A stretch of 64,000 nt of DNA, taken from assembly GCF_000517405.1 (NCBI RefSeq), contig NZ_CP006568.1:868001-932000 (forward strand), given 5' to 3'. This stretch comes from Candidatus Sodalis pierantonius str. SOPE (lineage in GTDB: Bacteria > Pseudomonadota > Gammaproteobacteria > Enterobacterales > Enterobacteriaceae). The position numbers and the translations under genes are program-made. Each line of letters opens with the position of its first letter. Position 1 is the stretch's first letter. The notes beneath the pieces are model-generated. The model saw nothing but the letters and a program-made list of their open reading frames with translations. It did not search any database and was not told where the DNA came from. Positions 9,335-17,321 of this stretch are shown one piece after another.

Positions 9335-10483
9335 CCAGTCCCTCAAAGGCATTGTCCATTTCTGTGAGGCCGCCTGTATCGCCAGCCACACCACCTTTTT
9401 CACTGCGTCGTCGGTCGGGAACACCTTGCGCTTTTTGATGGCATGCCGGATCACGCTGTTTAACGACTCGATGGCGTTGGTCATGTAGATCACCTTGCGG
9501 ATGTCCGTTGGGTAGGCAAAGAACGTGGCCAGATTGGCCCAGTTTGCCTGCCAGCTTCGACTTATTTGCGGGTAGCGGATGTCCCAGGCACTGGAGAACG
9601 CTTCCAGCGCCTGCAAGCCGGCTTCTTCCGTAGGGGGCCTGATAGATAGCTTTCAGGTCGCGGGTGACGGCCTTGTAGTCCTTCCAGGAGACGAACTGCA
9701 GGCTGTTGCGCACCATATGCACGATACACAGCTGGAGCGCGCCTCCGGATACACCGCGTTAATAGCGTCAGGGAAACCTTTCAGCCCGTCTACGCAGGCG
9801 ATAAGGATATCGTTCAGGCCGCGGTTTTTCAGCTCTGTCAGCACGTTCAGCCAGAACTTTGCGCCTTCATTTTCGGCCAGCCACATACCTAGCAACTCTT
9901 TCTGGCCTTCGATGTTGATGCCCAGCGCCAGGAACACAGATTTGTTGATGATGCGGCTGTCCCGCCGGACTTTTAGAACGATACAGTCAAGATAAACAAT
10001 GGGATAGACTGCATCCAGAGGCCGGTTTTGCCATTCAACAACCTGCTCCATGACCGCATCGGTGACCTTTGAGACCAGCGCCGGCGAGACATCGGCGTCA
10101 TACAGCTCTTTGAACGCGGCGGCGATCTCGCGGGTGGTCATCCCTTTGGCTTACAACGATAAAATCTGGTTATCCATCCCGGTAATTCGGGTCTGGTTCT
10201 TCTTCACCAGTTGCGGTTCAAAGGAACCGTCACGATCGCGCGAAGTACGCAGCGCCAGCGGGCCATCGCCAGTGGTAACGGTTTTTGTAGAATAGCCGTT
10301 GCGGGCGTTGGTCCCCGGTTTAGGCTGATTTTTATCGTAGCCGAGGTGATGGGTCATTTCGGCATTGTGAGCTGCTTCGACGCTGATTTTTTTCAGCAGC
10401 CGATCGAAGTGACTGAGATCTTCAGGGGTTTTGAGATTTTTGGCCAGTTCGTTAGCCAGAGCCTGCAACTGTTTTTCGTCCAT
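9335..10483 (-). pseudogene. IS256 transposase, copy B, inactivated
   Basis: Aligned to copy A this frame has three small lesions and a truncation. A Tyr codon became a stop near 10151-10153 (LSLYAK now ends at LSL). One base is missing near 9737 and one extra G lies near 9635. The C-terminal third is cut off at 9335 by IS21. The catalytic motifs are still recognisable in pieces (VYLDCIVLKVR, IACVDGLKG, TNAIESLNS). Confidence 0.9.
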
Positions 10484-10554
10484 AAATTAACTGTTTTTGA
10501 TGTTGGATTGAACATATCAAAATCAGGCAAATACACAAATTTCTAAACAGGCTC
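9335..10554 (-). mobile_element. IS256-family insertion sequence, copy B, truncated by IS21
   Basis: The transposase-start end is intact (aaatttctaaacaggctc, ending at 10554). The transposase 3' end and the other terminus are missing because the sequence stops at the IS21 boundary at 9334. It abuts copy C head to tail with no spacer. It cannot move by itself. Confidence 0.9.
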
Positions 10555-11758
10555 GACCGTCCAGGCGGTCACCGAACTCGATAATAAAGCGGCTCATTGC
10601 CATGCGCCAGTCCCTCAAAGGCATTGTCCATTTCTGTGAGGCCGCCTGTATCGCCAGCCACACCACCTTTTTCACTGCGTCGTCGGTCGGGAACACCTTG
10701 CGCTTTTTGATGGCATGCCGGATCACGCTGTTTAACGACTCGATGGCGTTGGTCGTGTAGATCACCTTGCGGATGTCCGTTGGGTAGGCAAAGAACGTGG
10801 CCAGATTGGCCCAGTTTGCCTGCCAGCTTCGACTTATTTGCGGGTAGCGGATGTCCCAGGCACTGGAGAACGCTTCCAGCGCCTGCAAGCCGGCTTCTTC
10901 CGTAGGGGCCTGATAGATAGCTTTCAGGTCGCGGGTGACGGCCTTGTAGTCCTTCCAGGAGACGAACCGCAGGCTGTTGCGCACCATATGCACGATACAC
11001 AGCTGGAGCCGCGCCTCCGGATACACCGCGTTAATAGCGTCAGGGAAACCTTTCAGCCCGTCTACGCAGGCGATAAGGATATCGTTCAGGCCGCGGTTTT
11101 TCAGCTCTGTCAGCACGTTCAGCCAGAACTTTGCGCCTTCATTTTCGGCCAGCCACATACCTAGCAACTCTTTCTGGCCTTCGATGTTGATGCCCAGCGC
11201 CAGGAACACAGATTTGTTGATGATGCGGCTGTCCTGCCGGACTTTTAGAACGATACAGTCAAGATAAACAATGAAATAGACTGCATCCAGAGGCCGGTTT
11301 TGCCATTCGACAACCTGCTCCATGACCTCATCGGTGACCTTTGAGACCAGCGCCGGCGAGACATCGGCGTCATACAGCTCTTTGAACGCGGTAGCGATCT
11401 CGCGGGTGGTCATCCCTTTGGCATACAACGATAAAATCTGGTTATCCATCCCGGTAATCCGGGTCTGGTTCTTCTTCACCAGTTGCGGTTCAAAGGAACC
11501 GTCACGATCGCGCGGAGTACGCAGCGCCAGCGGGCCATCGCCAGTAGTGGTAACGGTTTTTGTGGAATAGCCGTTGCGGGCGTTGGTCCCCGGTTTAGGC
11601 TGATTTTTATCGTAGCCGAGGTGATGGGTCATTTCGGCATTGAGAGCTGCTTCGACGCTGATTTTTTTCAGCAGCCGATCGAAGTGACTGAGATCTTCAG
11701 GGGTTTTGAGATTTTTGGCCAGTTCGTTAGCCAGAGCCTGCAACTGTTTTTCGTCCAT
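10523..11758 (-). CDS. IS256-family transposase, copy C, with altered C-terminus
   Basis: The 411-residue frame matches copy A with a 3-bp insertion (an extra Thr in TVTTTGDGP). All three DDE motifs are present. Because the element's terminus is deleted, the frame misses its own stop and reads into copy B's terminal region, replacing the final HF of GDRLDGHF with an 11-residue tail, RACLEICVFA in its last part. Possibly still active in trans, but the element itself lacks one end. Confidence 0.88.
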   Translation of the reverse strand: MDEKQLQALANELAKNLKTPEDLSHFDRLLKKISVEAALNAEMTHHLGYDKNQPKPGTNARNGYSTKTVTTTGDGPLALRTPRDRDGSFEPQLVKKNQTRITGMDNQILSLYAKGMTTREIATAFKELYDADVSPALVSKVTDEVMEQVVEWQNRPLDAVYFIVYLDCIVLKVRQDSRIINKSVFLALGINIEGQKELLGMWLAENEGAKFWLNVLTELKNRGLNDILIACVDGLKGFPDAINAVYPEARLQLCIVHMVRNSLRFVSWKDYKAVTRDLKAIYQAPTEEAGLQALEAFSSAWDIRYPQISRSWQANWANLATFFAYPTDIRKVIYTTNAIESLNSVIRHAIKKRKVFPTDDAVKKVVWLAIQAASQKWTMPLRDWRMAMSRFIIEFGDRLDGRACLEICVFA

Positions 11759-11830
11759 AAATTAACCTGTTTTTGATGTTGGATTGAACATATCAAAATC
11801 AGGCAAATACACAAATTTCTAAACAGGCTC
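10555..11830 (-). mobile_element. IS256-family insertion sequence, copy C, lacking one terminus
   Basis: The transposase-start end (aaatttctaaacaggctc) ends at 11830. The opposite end lacks the last 41 bp present in copy A and is joined directly to the end of copy B at 10554. Copies B and C thus form a head-to-tail tandem with a deletion at the junction. Confidence 0.88.
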
Positions 11831-11955
11831 GGCCTTTAGCTAATTTCGACAAACAGGCGCTGGCTGTAGATGAGCTTAATAATGATTAATTTTAATGTAT
11901 ATTTAAATCACTATTACGAGAACTAACACCAATACATCAAAATCTTTATCTTAAG

Positions 11956-12237
11956 ATGAAGGATCATAAAAGCCAATCCGGTCATATGCTGAATGCCGAC
12001 ATTGCTTACCACTATCGTTCCAAGCTTGTTGAGCAGGCTCACATCCGGCAATTGCTCTCAACAGTGAACTTTTGCTATAACCATGCCGTAGAGGATATTA
12101 ATGCGAAGTTCAATAAGCAGACCTTAGCGTTGATTATGTCGTCTAGTTTGTTTGCAAAAACTACGCCGCAGTCGCCCAATGAATTCAAGCAGGACATGCC
12201 CGACCTGTTCAAAGAGATATTCGCTATTGGCCCGTAA
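11956..12237 (+). CDS. hypothetical protein, AT-rich, unrecognised
   Basis: This 93-residue frame contains no signal peptide, membrane helix or motif that I recognise. Visible segments include LNADIAYHYRSKLVEQ and SPNEFKQDMPDLF, which read like a real helical protein. The DNA is more AT-rich than neighbouring core genes, suggesting acquired or decaying sequence. It starts about 125 bp from an IS256 end and may be the tail of a larger gene. No clear Shine-Dalgarno precedes the ATG. Confidence 0.35.
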   Translation: MKDHKSQSGHMLNADIAYHYRSKLVEQAHIRQLLSTVNFCYNHAVEDINAKFNKQTLALIMSSSLFAKTTPQSPNEFKQDMPDLFKEIFAIGP

Positions 12238-12669
12238 CAACCACCAGTGTTGCAGGCGTGCCTTCCTCATCAAGCAGCATCCCCTTGCCGGGCCCAAGCC
12301 ATCCGATGGGTGCCGCTGGAAAACAGGTGACACCGGTTAAATCAGAGCGGGCAATTCGGCAACAAGGTTCGGGGAGGTTGTCGGTAGCAGAATTACGCAA
12401 GTTTTTTTCTAACGAATAGAATCTTAACCAGTAAGCATTGAAACGACTTGGCGTTTGCCGCGCAATTGGGGCAAACGCCATTGCGTTGAGAACGTCTGAT
12501 CGATACCGCCAACCGGTACCCACTCGCCGGCGTTTGTACCGAAGCATGCCGCCAGCCGATTTATGGCTGGCATCTTGGTAACGGCCACTTTATCATCGTC
12601 CCGGCGCCGATACCTTTCAGGTACCGTACGCCGCAGCTTGTCCAACCCACCTGTGAGGAGTAACAGTCC
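12238..12669. other. 432-bp intergenic stretch upstream of pyrE; rph not present
   Basis: In enteric relatives rph lies just upstream of pyrE. I find no RNase PH motif in any frame here, and no attenuator with a U-tract before pyrE. A ribosome-binding site (gaggag) lies at the end of the interval. Confidence 0.5.
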
Positions 12670-13311
12670 GTGAAAGAGTACCAGCGTAAATTTATCGAGT
12701 ATGCGTTAAACAAACAGGTATTAAAATTTGGCGAATTTACGCTCAAATCGGGTCGTATCAGTCCCTATTTCTTTAATGCCGGTTTGTTCAATACCGGGTG
12801 CGATCTGGCATTTTTGGGGCGGGTTTATGCCGCGGCGTTGGTGGATTCAGGCGTGCCATTCGATCTGTTGTTCGGGCCTGCTTACAAAGGCATTCCGATT
12901 GCGACCACCACCGCGGTGGCGCTGGCGGAGCAGCATCAACGGGACGTCTCCTATTGTTTCAATCGTAAGGAAGCCAAGGATCACGGTGAAGGCGGGACGC
13001 TGGTCGGTAGTCCGCTCCAGGGTAAAGTGATGCTGGTTGACGACGTTATCACCGCGGGCATCGCTATCAGCGAGTCGATGGCCATTATTGCCGCCCATCA
13101 GGCAACGCTTGCCGGGGTGATGATTTCGTTGGATCGGCAGGAAAAGGGCCGCGGCGAGATTTCTGCCATTCAGGAAGTGGAGCGGGATTATCACTGCAAG
13201 GTTTTAGCTATAATCACGTTGGCAGATCTGATCGCCTATCTGGAAGAAAAAGGCGAAATGGCCGACCATCTCGCCGCGGTCCGCGCCTATCAGCAGCAGT
13301 ACGGCATCTGA
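12670..13311 (+). CDS. pyrE: orotate phosphoribosyltransferase
   Basis: PyrE joins orotate and PRPP to make orotidine 5'-monophosphate, the fifth step of pyrimidine synthesis, in the cytoplasm. The 213 residues equal the E. coli length. Visible motifs are KFGEFTLKSGR, YFFNAGLFNTG, the flexible loop FNRKEAKDHGEGG and the PRPP-binding VMLVDDVITAG. The start is GTG at 12670, 6-10 bp after a gaggag site. The family-typical N-terminus (KEYQRKFIEYAL) fixes this start. It converges on slmA. Confidence 0.97.
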   Translation: MKEYQRKFIEYALNKQVLKFGEFTLKSGRISPYFFNAGLFNTGCDLAFLGRVYAAALVDSGVPFDLLFGPAYKGIPIATTTAVALAEQHQRDVSYCFNRKEAKDHGEGGTLVGSPLQGKVMLVDDVITAGIAISESMAIIAAHQATLAGVMISLDRQEKGRGEISAIQEVERDYHCKVLAIITLADLIAYLEEKGEMADHLAAVRAYQQQYGI

Positions 13312-13387
13312 GCCGACCGGGTATTTAATGCCGGTAGTGAAGCGCTCACGTTGACGGGCGGTGGAGCGCCGCTATCCACCGCGCCGC

Positions 13388-13984
13388 TCAGTGGAGCTGC
13401 GCCACTAAAAGCGGCCAACGCAGCTCGAACTCCTGCGTGGGCCGGTATTTGAATTCAGTACGCACAAAGCGCGATAGCATGCCTTCGCAAAAAGCCAGCA
13501 GCTGGCTGGCGAGCAGCGACTCATCCAGCTCAAACGCTTCCCCTTCGCGCAGTTTGCGCTCGCGCAATACCTGGCGCAGCTGCACTTCGATACGCTCATA
13601 CAACTGATTGATGCGCCCCTGAAGTCGGTCTTGTTCAAACATTAGCGCGTGGCCGCTCATAATGCGCGTAAGACCCGGATTTCGTTCGGCGAAGCCTAAA
13701 ATCAACAACAATATCAGACGAAGTCGATTCAGAGTCTCTTTCTCATCTTGTAGGATCAAATTAATCCGGCTAATCAGACTGTCCTCGATAAATTCGATAA
13801 GGCTGTCAAACATCCGGGTTTTGCTGGGAAAGTGGCGGTAAAGCGCGGCTTCCGAAACGCCAACATTGGCTGCCAGTTTTGCGGTGGTAATACGTTGGCT
13901 GCCGTCGCTGGATTCAAGCATCTGTGCCAATGCCTGCAGAATCTCCTCGCGGCGGTTGCGTTTCGTATTCTCTTTTTCTGCCAT
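13388..13984 (-). CDS. slmA: nucleoid occlusion factor SlmA (TetR family)
   Basis: SlmA binds specific chromosomal sites and blocks FtsZ polymerisation over unsegregated DNA. The 198-residue protein begins AEKENTKRNRREEILQAL and has the TetR-type helix-turn-helix (TTAKLAANVGVSEAALYRHF) at about residues 37-57, followed by a helical dimerisation domain. Size and order (pyrE, slmA, dut, coaBC) match enteric relatives. No lesion is visible. Confidence 0.96.
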   Translation of the reverse strand: MAEKENTKRNRREEILQALAQMLESSDGSQRITTAKLAANVGVSEAALYRHFPSKTRMFDSLIEFIEDSLISRINLILQDEKETLNRLRLILLLILGFAERNPGLTRIMSGHALMFEQDRLQGRINQLYERIEVQLRQVLRERKLREGEAFELDESLLASQLLAFCEGMLSRFVRTEFKYRPTQEFELRWPLLVAQLH

Positions 13985-14112
13985 GCTGAATAGGTCCCTG
14001 AGTAATCACTGTCAATAATGGTTAAACACCAGGCATCGGCCATAGCGCCCGTGGCGCTATGGCGTTAATGGATTTGTATTCGATGCCGGGTAATGGGCCG
14101 AATCGTCAGGGG

Positions 14113-14571
14113 CTATTGTCGCCCGGAGTGGCCGAAGCCCCCCTCGCCGCGTTCGCTGGTATCGAAGGATTCCACCAGGTTAAACTCCGCCTGCACGACC
14201 GGCACAAAGACCATTTGCGCCATGCGCTCCCCCGGTTCAACGGTGAAAATGTCCTGGCCGCGGTTCCAGACCGAGACCATCAGCGGCCCTTGGTAGTCCG
14301 AATCGATAAGCCCCACCAGATTGCCCAGCACGATACCGTGCTTATGACCCAGACTGGATCGCGGCAGGATAACCGCCGCCAGATCGGTATCGGCAATGTG
14401 AATCGCCAGCCCGGTCGGGATCAAGGTGGTTTCACCCGGCGCCAGCACCACCGGCTCATCGATACAAGCGCGTAAATCCAGACCGGCGGACCCCGCGGTG
14501 GCGTAAGCCGGCAGCGGGAAACGATCGCCAATGCGGCGGTCCAGGATCTTAACGTCGATTTTTTTCATCAT
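14113..14571 (-). CDS. dut: dUTP diphosphatase
   Basis: Dut hydrolyses dUTP to dUMP, keeping uracil out of DNA and feeding dTMP synthesis. The five trimeric dUTPase motifs are visible: AGSAGLDLRA, PRSSLGHKHG, GLIDSDYQGP, the RMAQMVFVP strand and the C-terminal RGEGGFGHSGR. I chose the MMKKIDVKIL start at 14571 (152 residues), which matches enteric Dut. A longer frame to 14592 would add seven residues. It overlaps the end of coaBC by 23 bp, indicating co-transcription. Confidence 0.97.
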   Translation of the reverse strand: MMKKIDVKILDRRIGDRFPLPAYATAGSAGLDLRACIDEPVVLAPGETTLIPTGLAIHIADTDLAAVILPRSSLGHKHGIVLGNLVGLIDSDYQGPLMVSVWNRGQDIFTVEPGERMAQMVFVPVVQAEFNLVESFDTSERGEGGFGHSGRQ

Positions 14572-15763
14572 AACGGCTGACAATCTCGTCAATTAGTTGT
14601 TGAGCGAGCAGTGATTTATCGCTCAGAGGTAACAGGGTTTCCCCATCCTGCCAGAACAGATGCAACGCATTGTTATCACTGTTAAACCCTTGGCCGGTTT
14701 GGGAAACGTCATTGGCGCAAATCAAATCCATTTGCTTATTGATACGCTTTTGCCGGGCGTATTCTTCCATATTGTGGGTTTCGGCGGCAAATCCGACGAC
14801 ATAGGGACGTTGTTTGGTTAGTGCGCCCACGGCCGCCACAATATCAAGATTTTTAATCAGGGTGATCATCAGGTCATCGCCCTGTTTTTTGATTTTTTCC
14901 GGTGAAAAACGGCTGGCGCGGTAGTCCGCCACCGCCGCGCAGCCGATGAAAATGTGTTGTTGGTGGATGGAGCGCATTACCGCATCCTGCATCTCCAGCG
15001 CGCTGGTCACGTCGATACGCTCCACATCCGCAGGCGTTGGCAGGGAGACCGGGCCCGCTATCAGCGTGACCCGCGCGCCTTTGGCCGCGGCGGCGCGGGC
15101 GATGGCGAAGCCCATCTTACCCGAGCTGTGATTACTGAGAAAACGTACCGGATCCAGCGCTTCTCGGGTCGGCCCGGCGGTTATCATGATATTGAGGTGG
15201 CTTAGCGAGCGATCGGGGGTGAAATGCTGCGCCACGTGGTCCACCAGCACCAGCGGATCGGGCATCCGCCCCGGGCCGATATCGCCGCAGGCCTGGCTGC
15301 CGCTATCGGGTCCCCACAGCAGCACGCCTCGGCCGTTCAACGTGGTCAGGTTCGCCTGCGTGGCCGCCGCCCGGTACATTTGTTGGTTCATGGCCGGCGC
15401 CGCCGCGACGGGGGCCGCCGTCGCCAGGCAGAGCGTGGTGAGCAGATCGTTAGCCATTCCCGCCGCCAGGCGCGCCAGCAGATCGGCGGTCGCGGGCGCC
15501 AGCAGCACCAGATCGGCCCATTTTGCCAGCTCAATATGGCCCATCGCCGTCTCTGCAGCGGGATCCAGCAGGTCGTCCGCCACCGGGTAGCCCGATACCG
15601 CCTGCAGGCTCAAGGGGGTAATAAATGCCTTCGCTGCCGCCGTCATCACCACGCGCACCTCGGCGCCCCGCTCGCGCAAACGGCGCACCAGTTCGGGGCC
15701 CTTGTAGGCGGCGATACCGCCGCTTACGCCCAGAACAATATGTTTACCGGCCAGTTCCGTCAT
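14549..15763 (-). CDS. coaBC: bifunctional phosphopantothenoylcysteine decarboxylase / phosphopantothenate-cysteine ligase
   Basis: CoaBC performs two steps of coenzyme A synthesis: CTP-dependent joining of phosphopantothenate with cysteine, then FMN-dependent decarboxylation. The N-terminal CoaC half has GVSGGIAAYK, a catalytic His in MGHIELAKW, the PAMNQQMY motif and the active Cys loop SQACGDIGPGRM near residue 158. The C-terminal CoaB half has TAGPTREALDPVRF, NHSSGKMG and the KIKK lysine loop. Its 404 residues match the family. It is transcribed with dut. Confidence 0.97.
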   Translation of the reverse strand: MTELAGKHIVLGVSGGIAAYKGPELVRRLRERGAEVRVVMTAAAKAFITPLSLQAVSGYPVADDLLDPAAETAMGHIELAKWADLVLLAPATADLLARLAAGMANDLLTTLCLATAAPVAAAPAMNQQMYRAAATQANLTTLNGRGVLLWGPDSGSQACGDIGPGRMPDPLVLVDHVAQHFTPDRSLSHLNIMITAGPTREALDPVRFLSNHSSGKMGFAIARAAAAKGARVTLIAGPVSLPTPADVERIDVTSALEMQDAVMRSIHQQHIFIGCAAVADYRASRFSPEKIKKQGDDLMITLIKNLDIVAAVGALTKQRPYVVGFAAETHNMEEYARQKRINKQMDLICANDVSQTGQGFNSDNNALHLFWQDGETLLPLSDKSLLAQQLIDEIVSRYDEKNRR

Positions 15764-15947
15764 CTCGCATGTCCAGGTGAAAATATGGTTATAGGCATTT
15801 TATCATAACCCTCAGCGCCACGGTCATTTGTCTGTTTACGGCTGTTTTGGAATCGTCATTCGGCTTTTCACCGTGCCATGTCGAACACCGGTGTTGCTGC
15901 TGGTATTATAAAGCTAGGGGTGAACGGTGCCCGGGGAGGTCCGCACA

Positions 15948-16556
15948 ATGGAAAAGGTGAGTAACAAAAGTTGGCCGTCAACGCTGGCACCGCGTGAGAA
16001 GCTGATTGCCCTCGGTCCCGACGCGCTGACGGACATTGAATTACTGGCGCTGTTTTTACGCACCGGCACTCGGGGAAAACATGTGCTGTAGTTCGCGGAA
16101 GAACTGCTGGCGCAGTTCGGTTCGTTCGATAAATTGATGACTGCCGCCCACCAAACACTGAGCGCTACGTACGGTCTGGGGGTCTCAAAATGTACGCAGC
16201 TGCGGGCGATTGGCGAAATGGCGCAGCGCATTTTTCGTTCGCATCTGATGCGCGAGGATGCAATGACCAGCCCGGATATGGCCCGACGTTACCTGCAGCA
16301 AATTCTAGTGTGCCGGGAAAGAGAGGTGTTCGTGGTCATGTTTCTCGACAACCGCAATCGCCTTATCAATCATCAGGAGTTGTTTCAGGGTACGGTGAAC
16401 AGCGTAGAGGTCCATCCGCGGGAAATTGTCCGCGCGGCGCTCAAGATCAATGCGGCGGCGATTATTATTTTGGCGCACAATCATCCCTCTGGTAACGCTG
16501 AACCGAGCCGCGCCGAGCGCGAGGTAACGGCACGGGTGGTTAAAGCCTGCCTGTAA
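15948..16556 (+). pseudogene. radC: RadC/YicR-like JAMM protein, nonsense and truncation
   Basis: The ATG at 15948 follows ggggagg. The frame is broken by TAG at 16089 (codon 48), then runs in the same frame to 16556, ending VVKACL. The usual final 40-odd residues (an LDH...GEYVSFAERGW-type tail) are absent. The JAMM metal site is HNHPSGNAEPSRAE, where the last ligand, normally Asp, is Glu. RadC family proteins have a UPF0758 JAB domain of uncertain role despite the name. Three separate defects make this a pseudogene. It lies at its ancestral place between coaBC and rpmB. Confidence 0.9.
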
Positions 16557-16599
16557 GCCTGTTTCCGGCGATCCTGCGGGATCTTTAGCCGTGCGGGAC

Positions 16600-16628
16600 T
16601 TGAGCAGTCGCGCGTCAAAGCGTATACT
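16600..16628 (+). promoter_or_regulatory. sigma-70 promoter of rpmBG
   Basis: TTGAGC at 16600-16605 and TATACT at 16623-16628 are separated by 17 bp, close to consensus. It lies about 170 bp upstream of rpmB, leaving a long structured leader. Confidence 0.7.
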
Positions 16629-16662
16629 ACGCCACCTTTGAGAATCTTGGGTGTAGCGTTGA

Positions 16663-16730
16663 GAGCCTATCTCAGCAGAGTAGTCTCTCTGTTGGAAGTC
16701 TCTCCTCAGTGAATATGCTGAGATGGGCTC
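16663..16730 (+). promoter_or_regulatory. long stem-loop in the rpmB leader
   Basis: GAGCCTATCTCAGCA (16663-16677) pairs with TGCTGAGATGGGCTC (16716-16730), 15 contiguous pairs with one G-U, around a 38-nt loop. It has no U-tract after it, so it is not a terminator. A role in autogenous control of L28/L33 synthesis is a guess. Confidence 0.55.
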
Positions 16731-16797
16731 TAAAGCCTGACGAGGCGGCTACCACCTTTCTTAGAGCTCGAGCTGATTTGATTTTTGGAGGATAGAC

Positions 16798-17040
16798 ATG
16801 TCCCGAGTCTGCCAAGTTACTGGCAAGCGCCCGGTGAGCGGCAACAACCGCTCCCACGCAATGAATGCGACCAAACGCCGTTTTCTGCCTAACCTGCACT
16901 CTCACCGTTTTTGGGTTGAGAGCGAAAAACGCTTTGTCACGCTGCGCGTATCTGCTAAAGGTATGCGTGTAATCGATAAGAAGGGCATCGAAACGGTTTT
17001 GGCCGATCTCCGTGTCCGCGGTGAGAAGTATGTAAGGTAA
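16798..17040 (+). CDS. rpmB: 50S ribosomal protein L28
   Basis: L28 is a small basic protein of the large ribosomal subunit. The start SRVCQVTGKRP and the NATKRRFLPNLHSHRFW segment are diagnostic. The start follows ggagg. The usual 78-residue protein ends GEKY. Here a base change or insertion after the Tyr codon replaces the stop and adds Val-Arg, giving 80 residues. The addition is unlikely to matter. It forms an operon with rpmG, 11 bp downstream. Confidence 0.97.
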   Translation: MSRVCQVTGKRPVSGNNRSHAMNATKRRFLPNLHSHRFWVESEKRFVTLRVSAKGMRVIDKKGIETVLADLRVRGEKYVR

Positions 17041-17051
17041 GGAACTAAATC

Positions 17052-17219
17052 ATGGCTAAGGGTGTTCGCGAGAAGATCAAGCTGGTTTCTTCTGCTGGTA
17101 CTGGTCACTTCTATACTACCACGAAGAACAAGCGTACCAAACCTGAAAAGATGGAATTGAAAAAATTCGATCCGGTTGTACGCCAGCATGTGATTTACAA
17201 AGAAGCCAAAATCAAATAA
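17052..17219 (+). CDS. rpmG: 50S ribosomal protein L33
   Basis: The 55-residue protein (AKGVREKIKLVSSAGTGHFY at the start, HVIYKEAKIK at the end) is the standard L33 without the cysteine pairs of the zinc-binding form. It has the full family length. It follows rpmB by 11 bp, with a weak ggaa site, and is followed by a strong terminator. Confidence 0.97.
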   Translation: MAKGVREKIKLVSSAGTGHFYTTTKNKRTKPEKMELKKFDPVVRQHVIYKEAKIK

Positions 17220-17237
17220 TTTTGGCGACTGGCTAAA

Positions 17238-17263
17238 AACCCGGCTCCGGCCGGGTTTTTTTA
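17238..17263 (+). terminator. Rho-independent terminator of rpmBG
   Basis: AACCCGGC and GCCGGGTT form an 8-bp GC-rich stem with a tccg loop, followed by a run of seven T. Confidence 0.9.
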
Positions 17264-17321
17264 TGGGCCGTCGGACGTGCTATTCTCGACCGGCGGACAT
17301 CTCGCTGACAGGGAGCATCAG

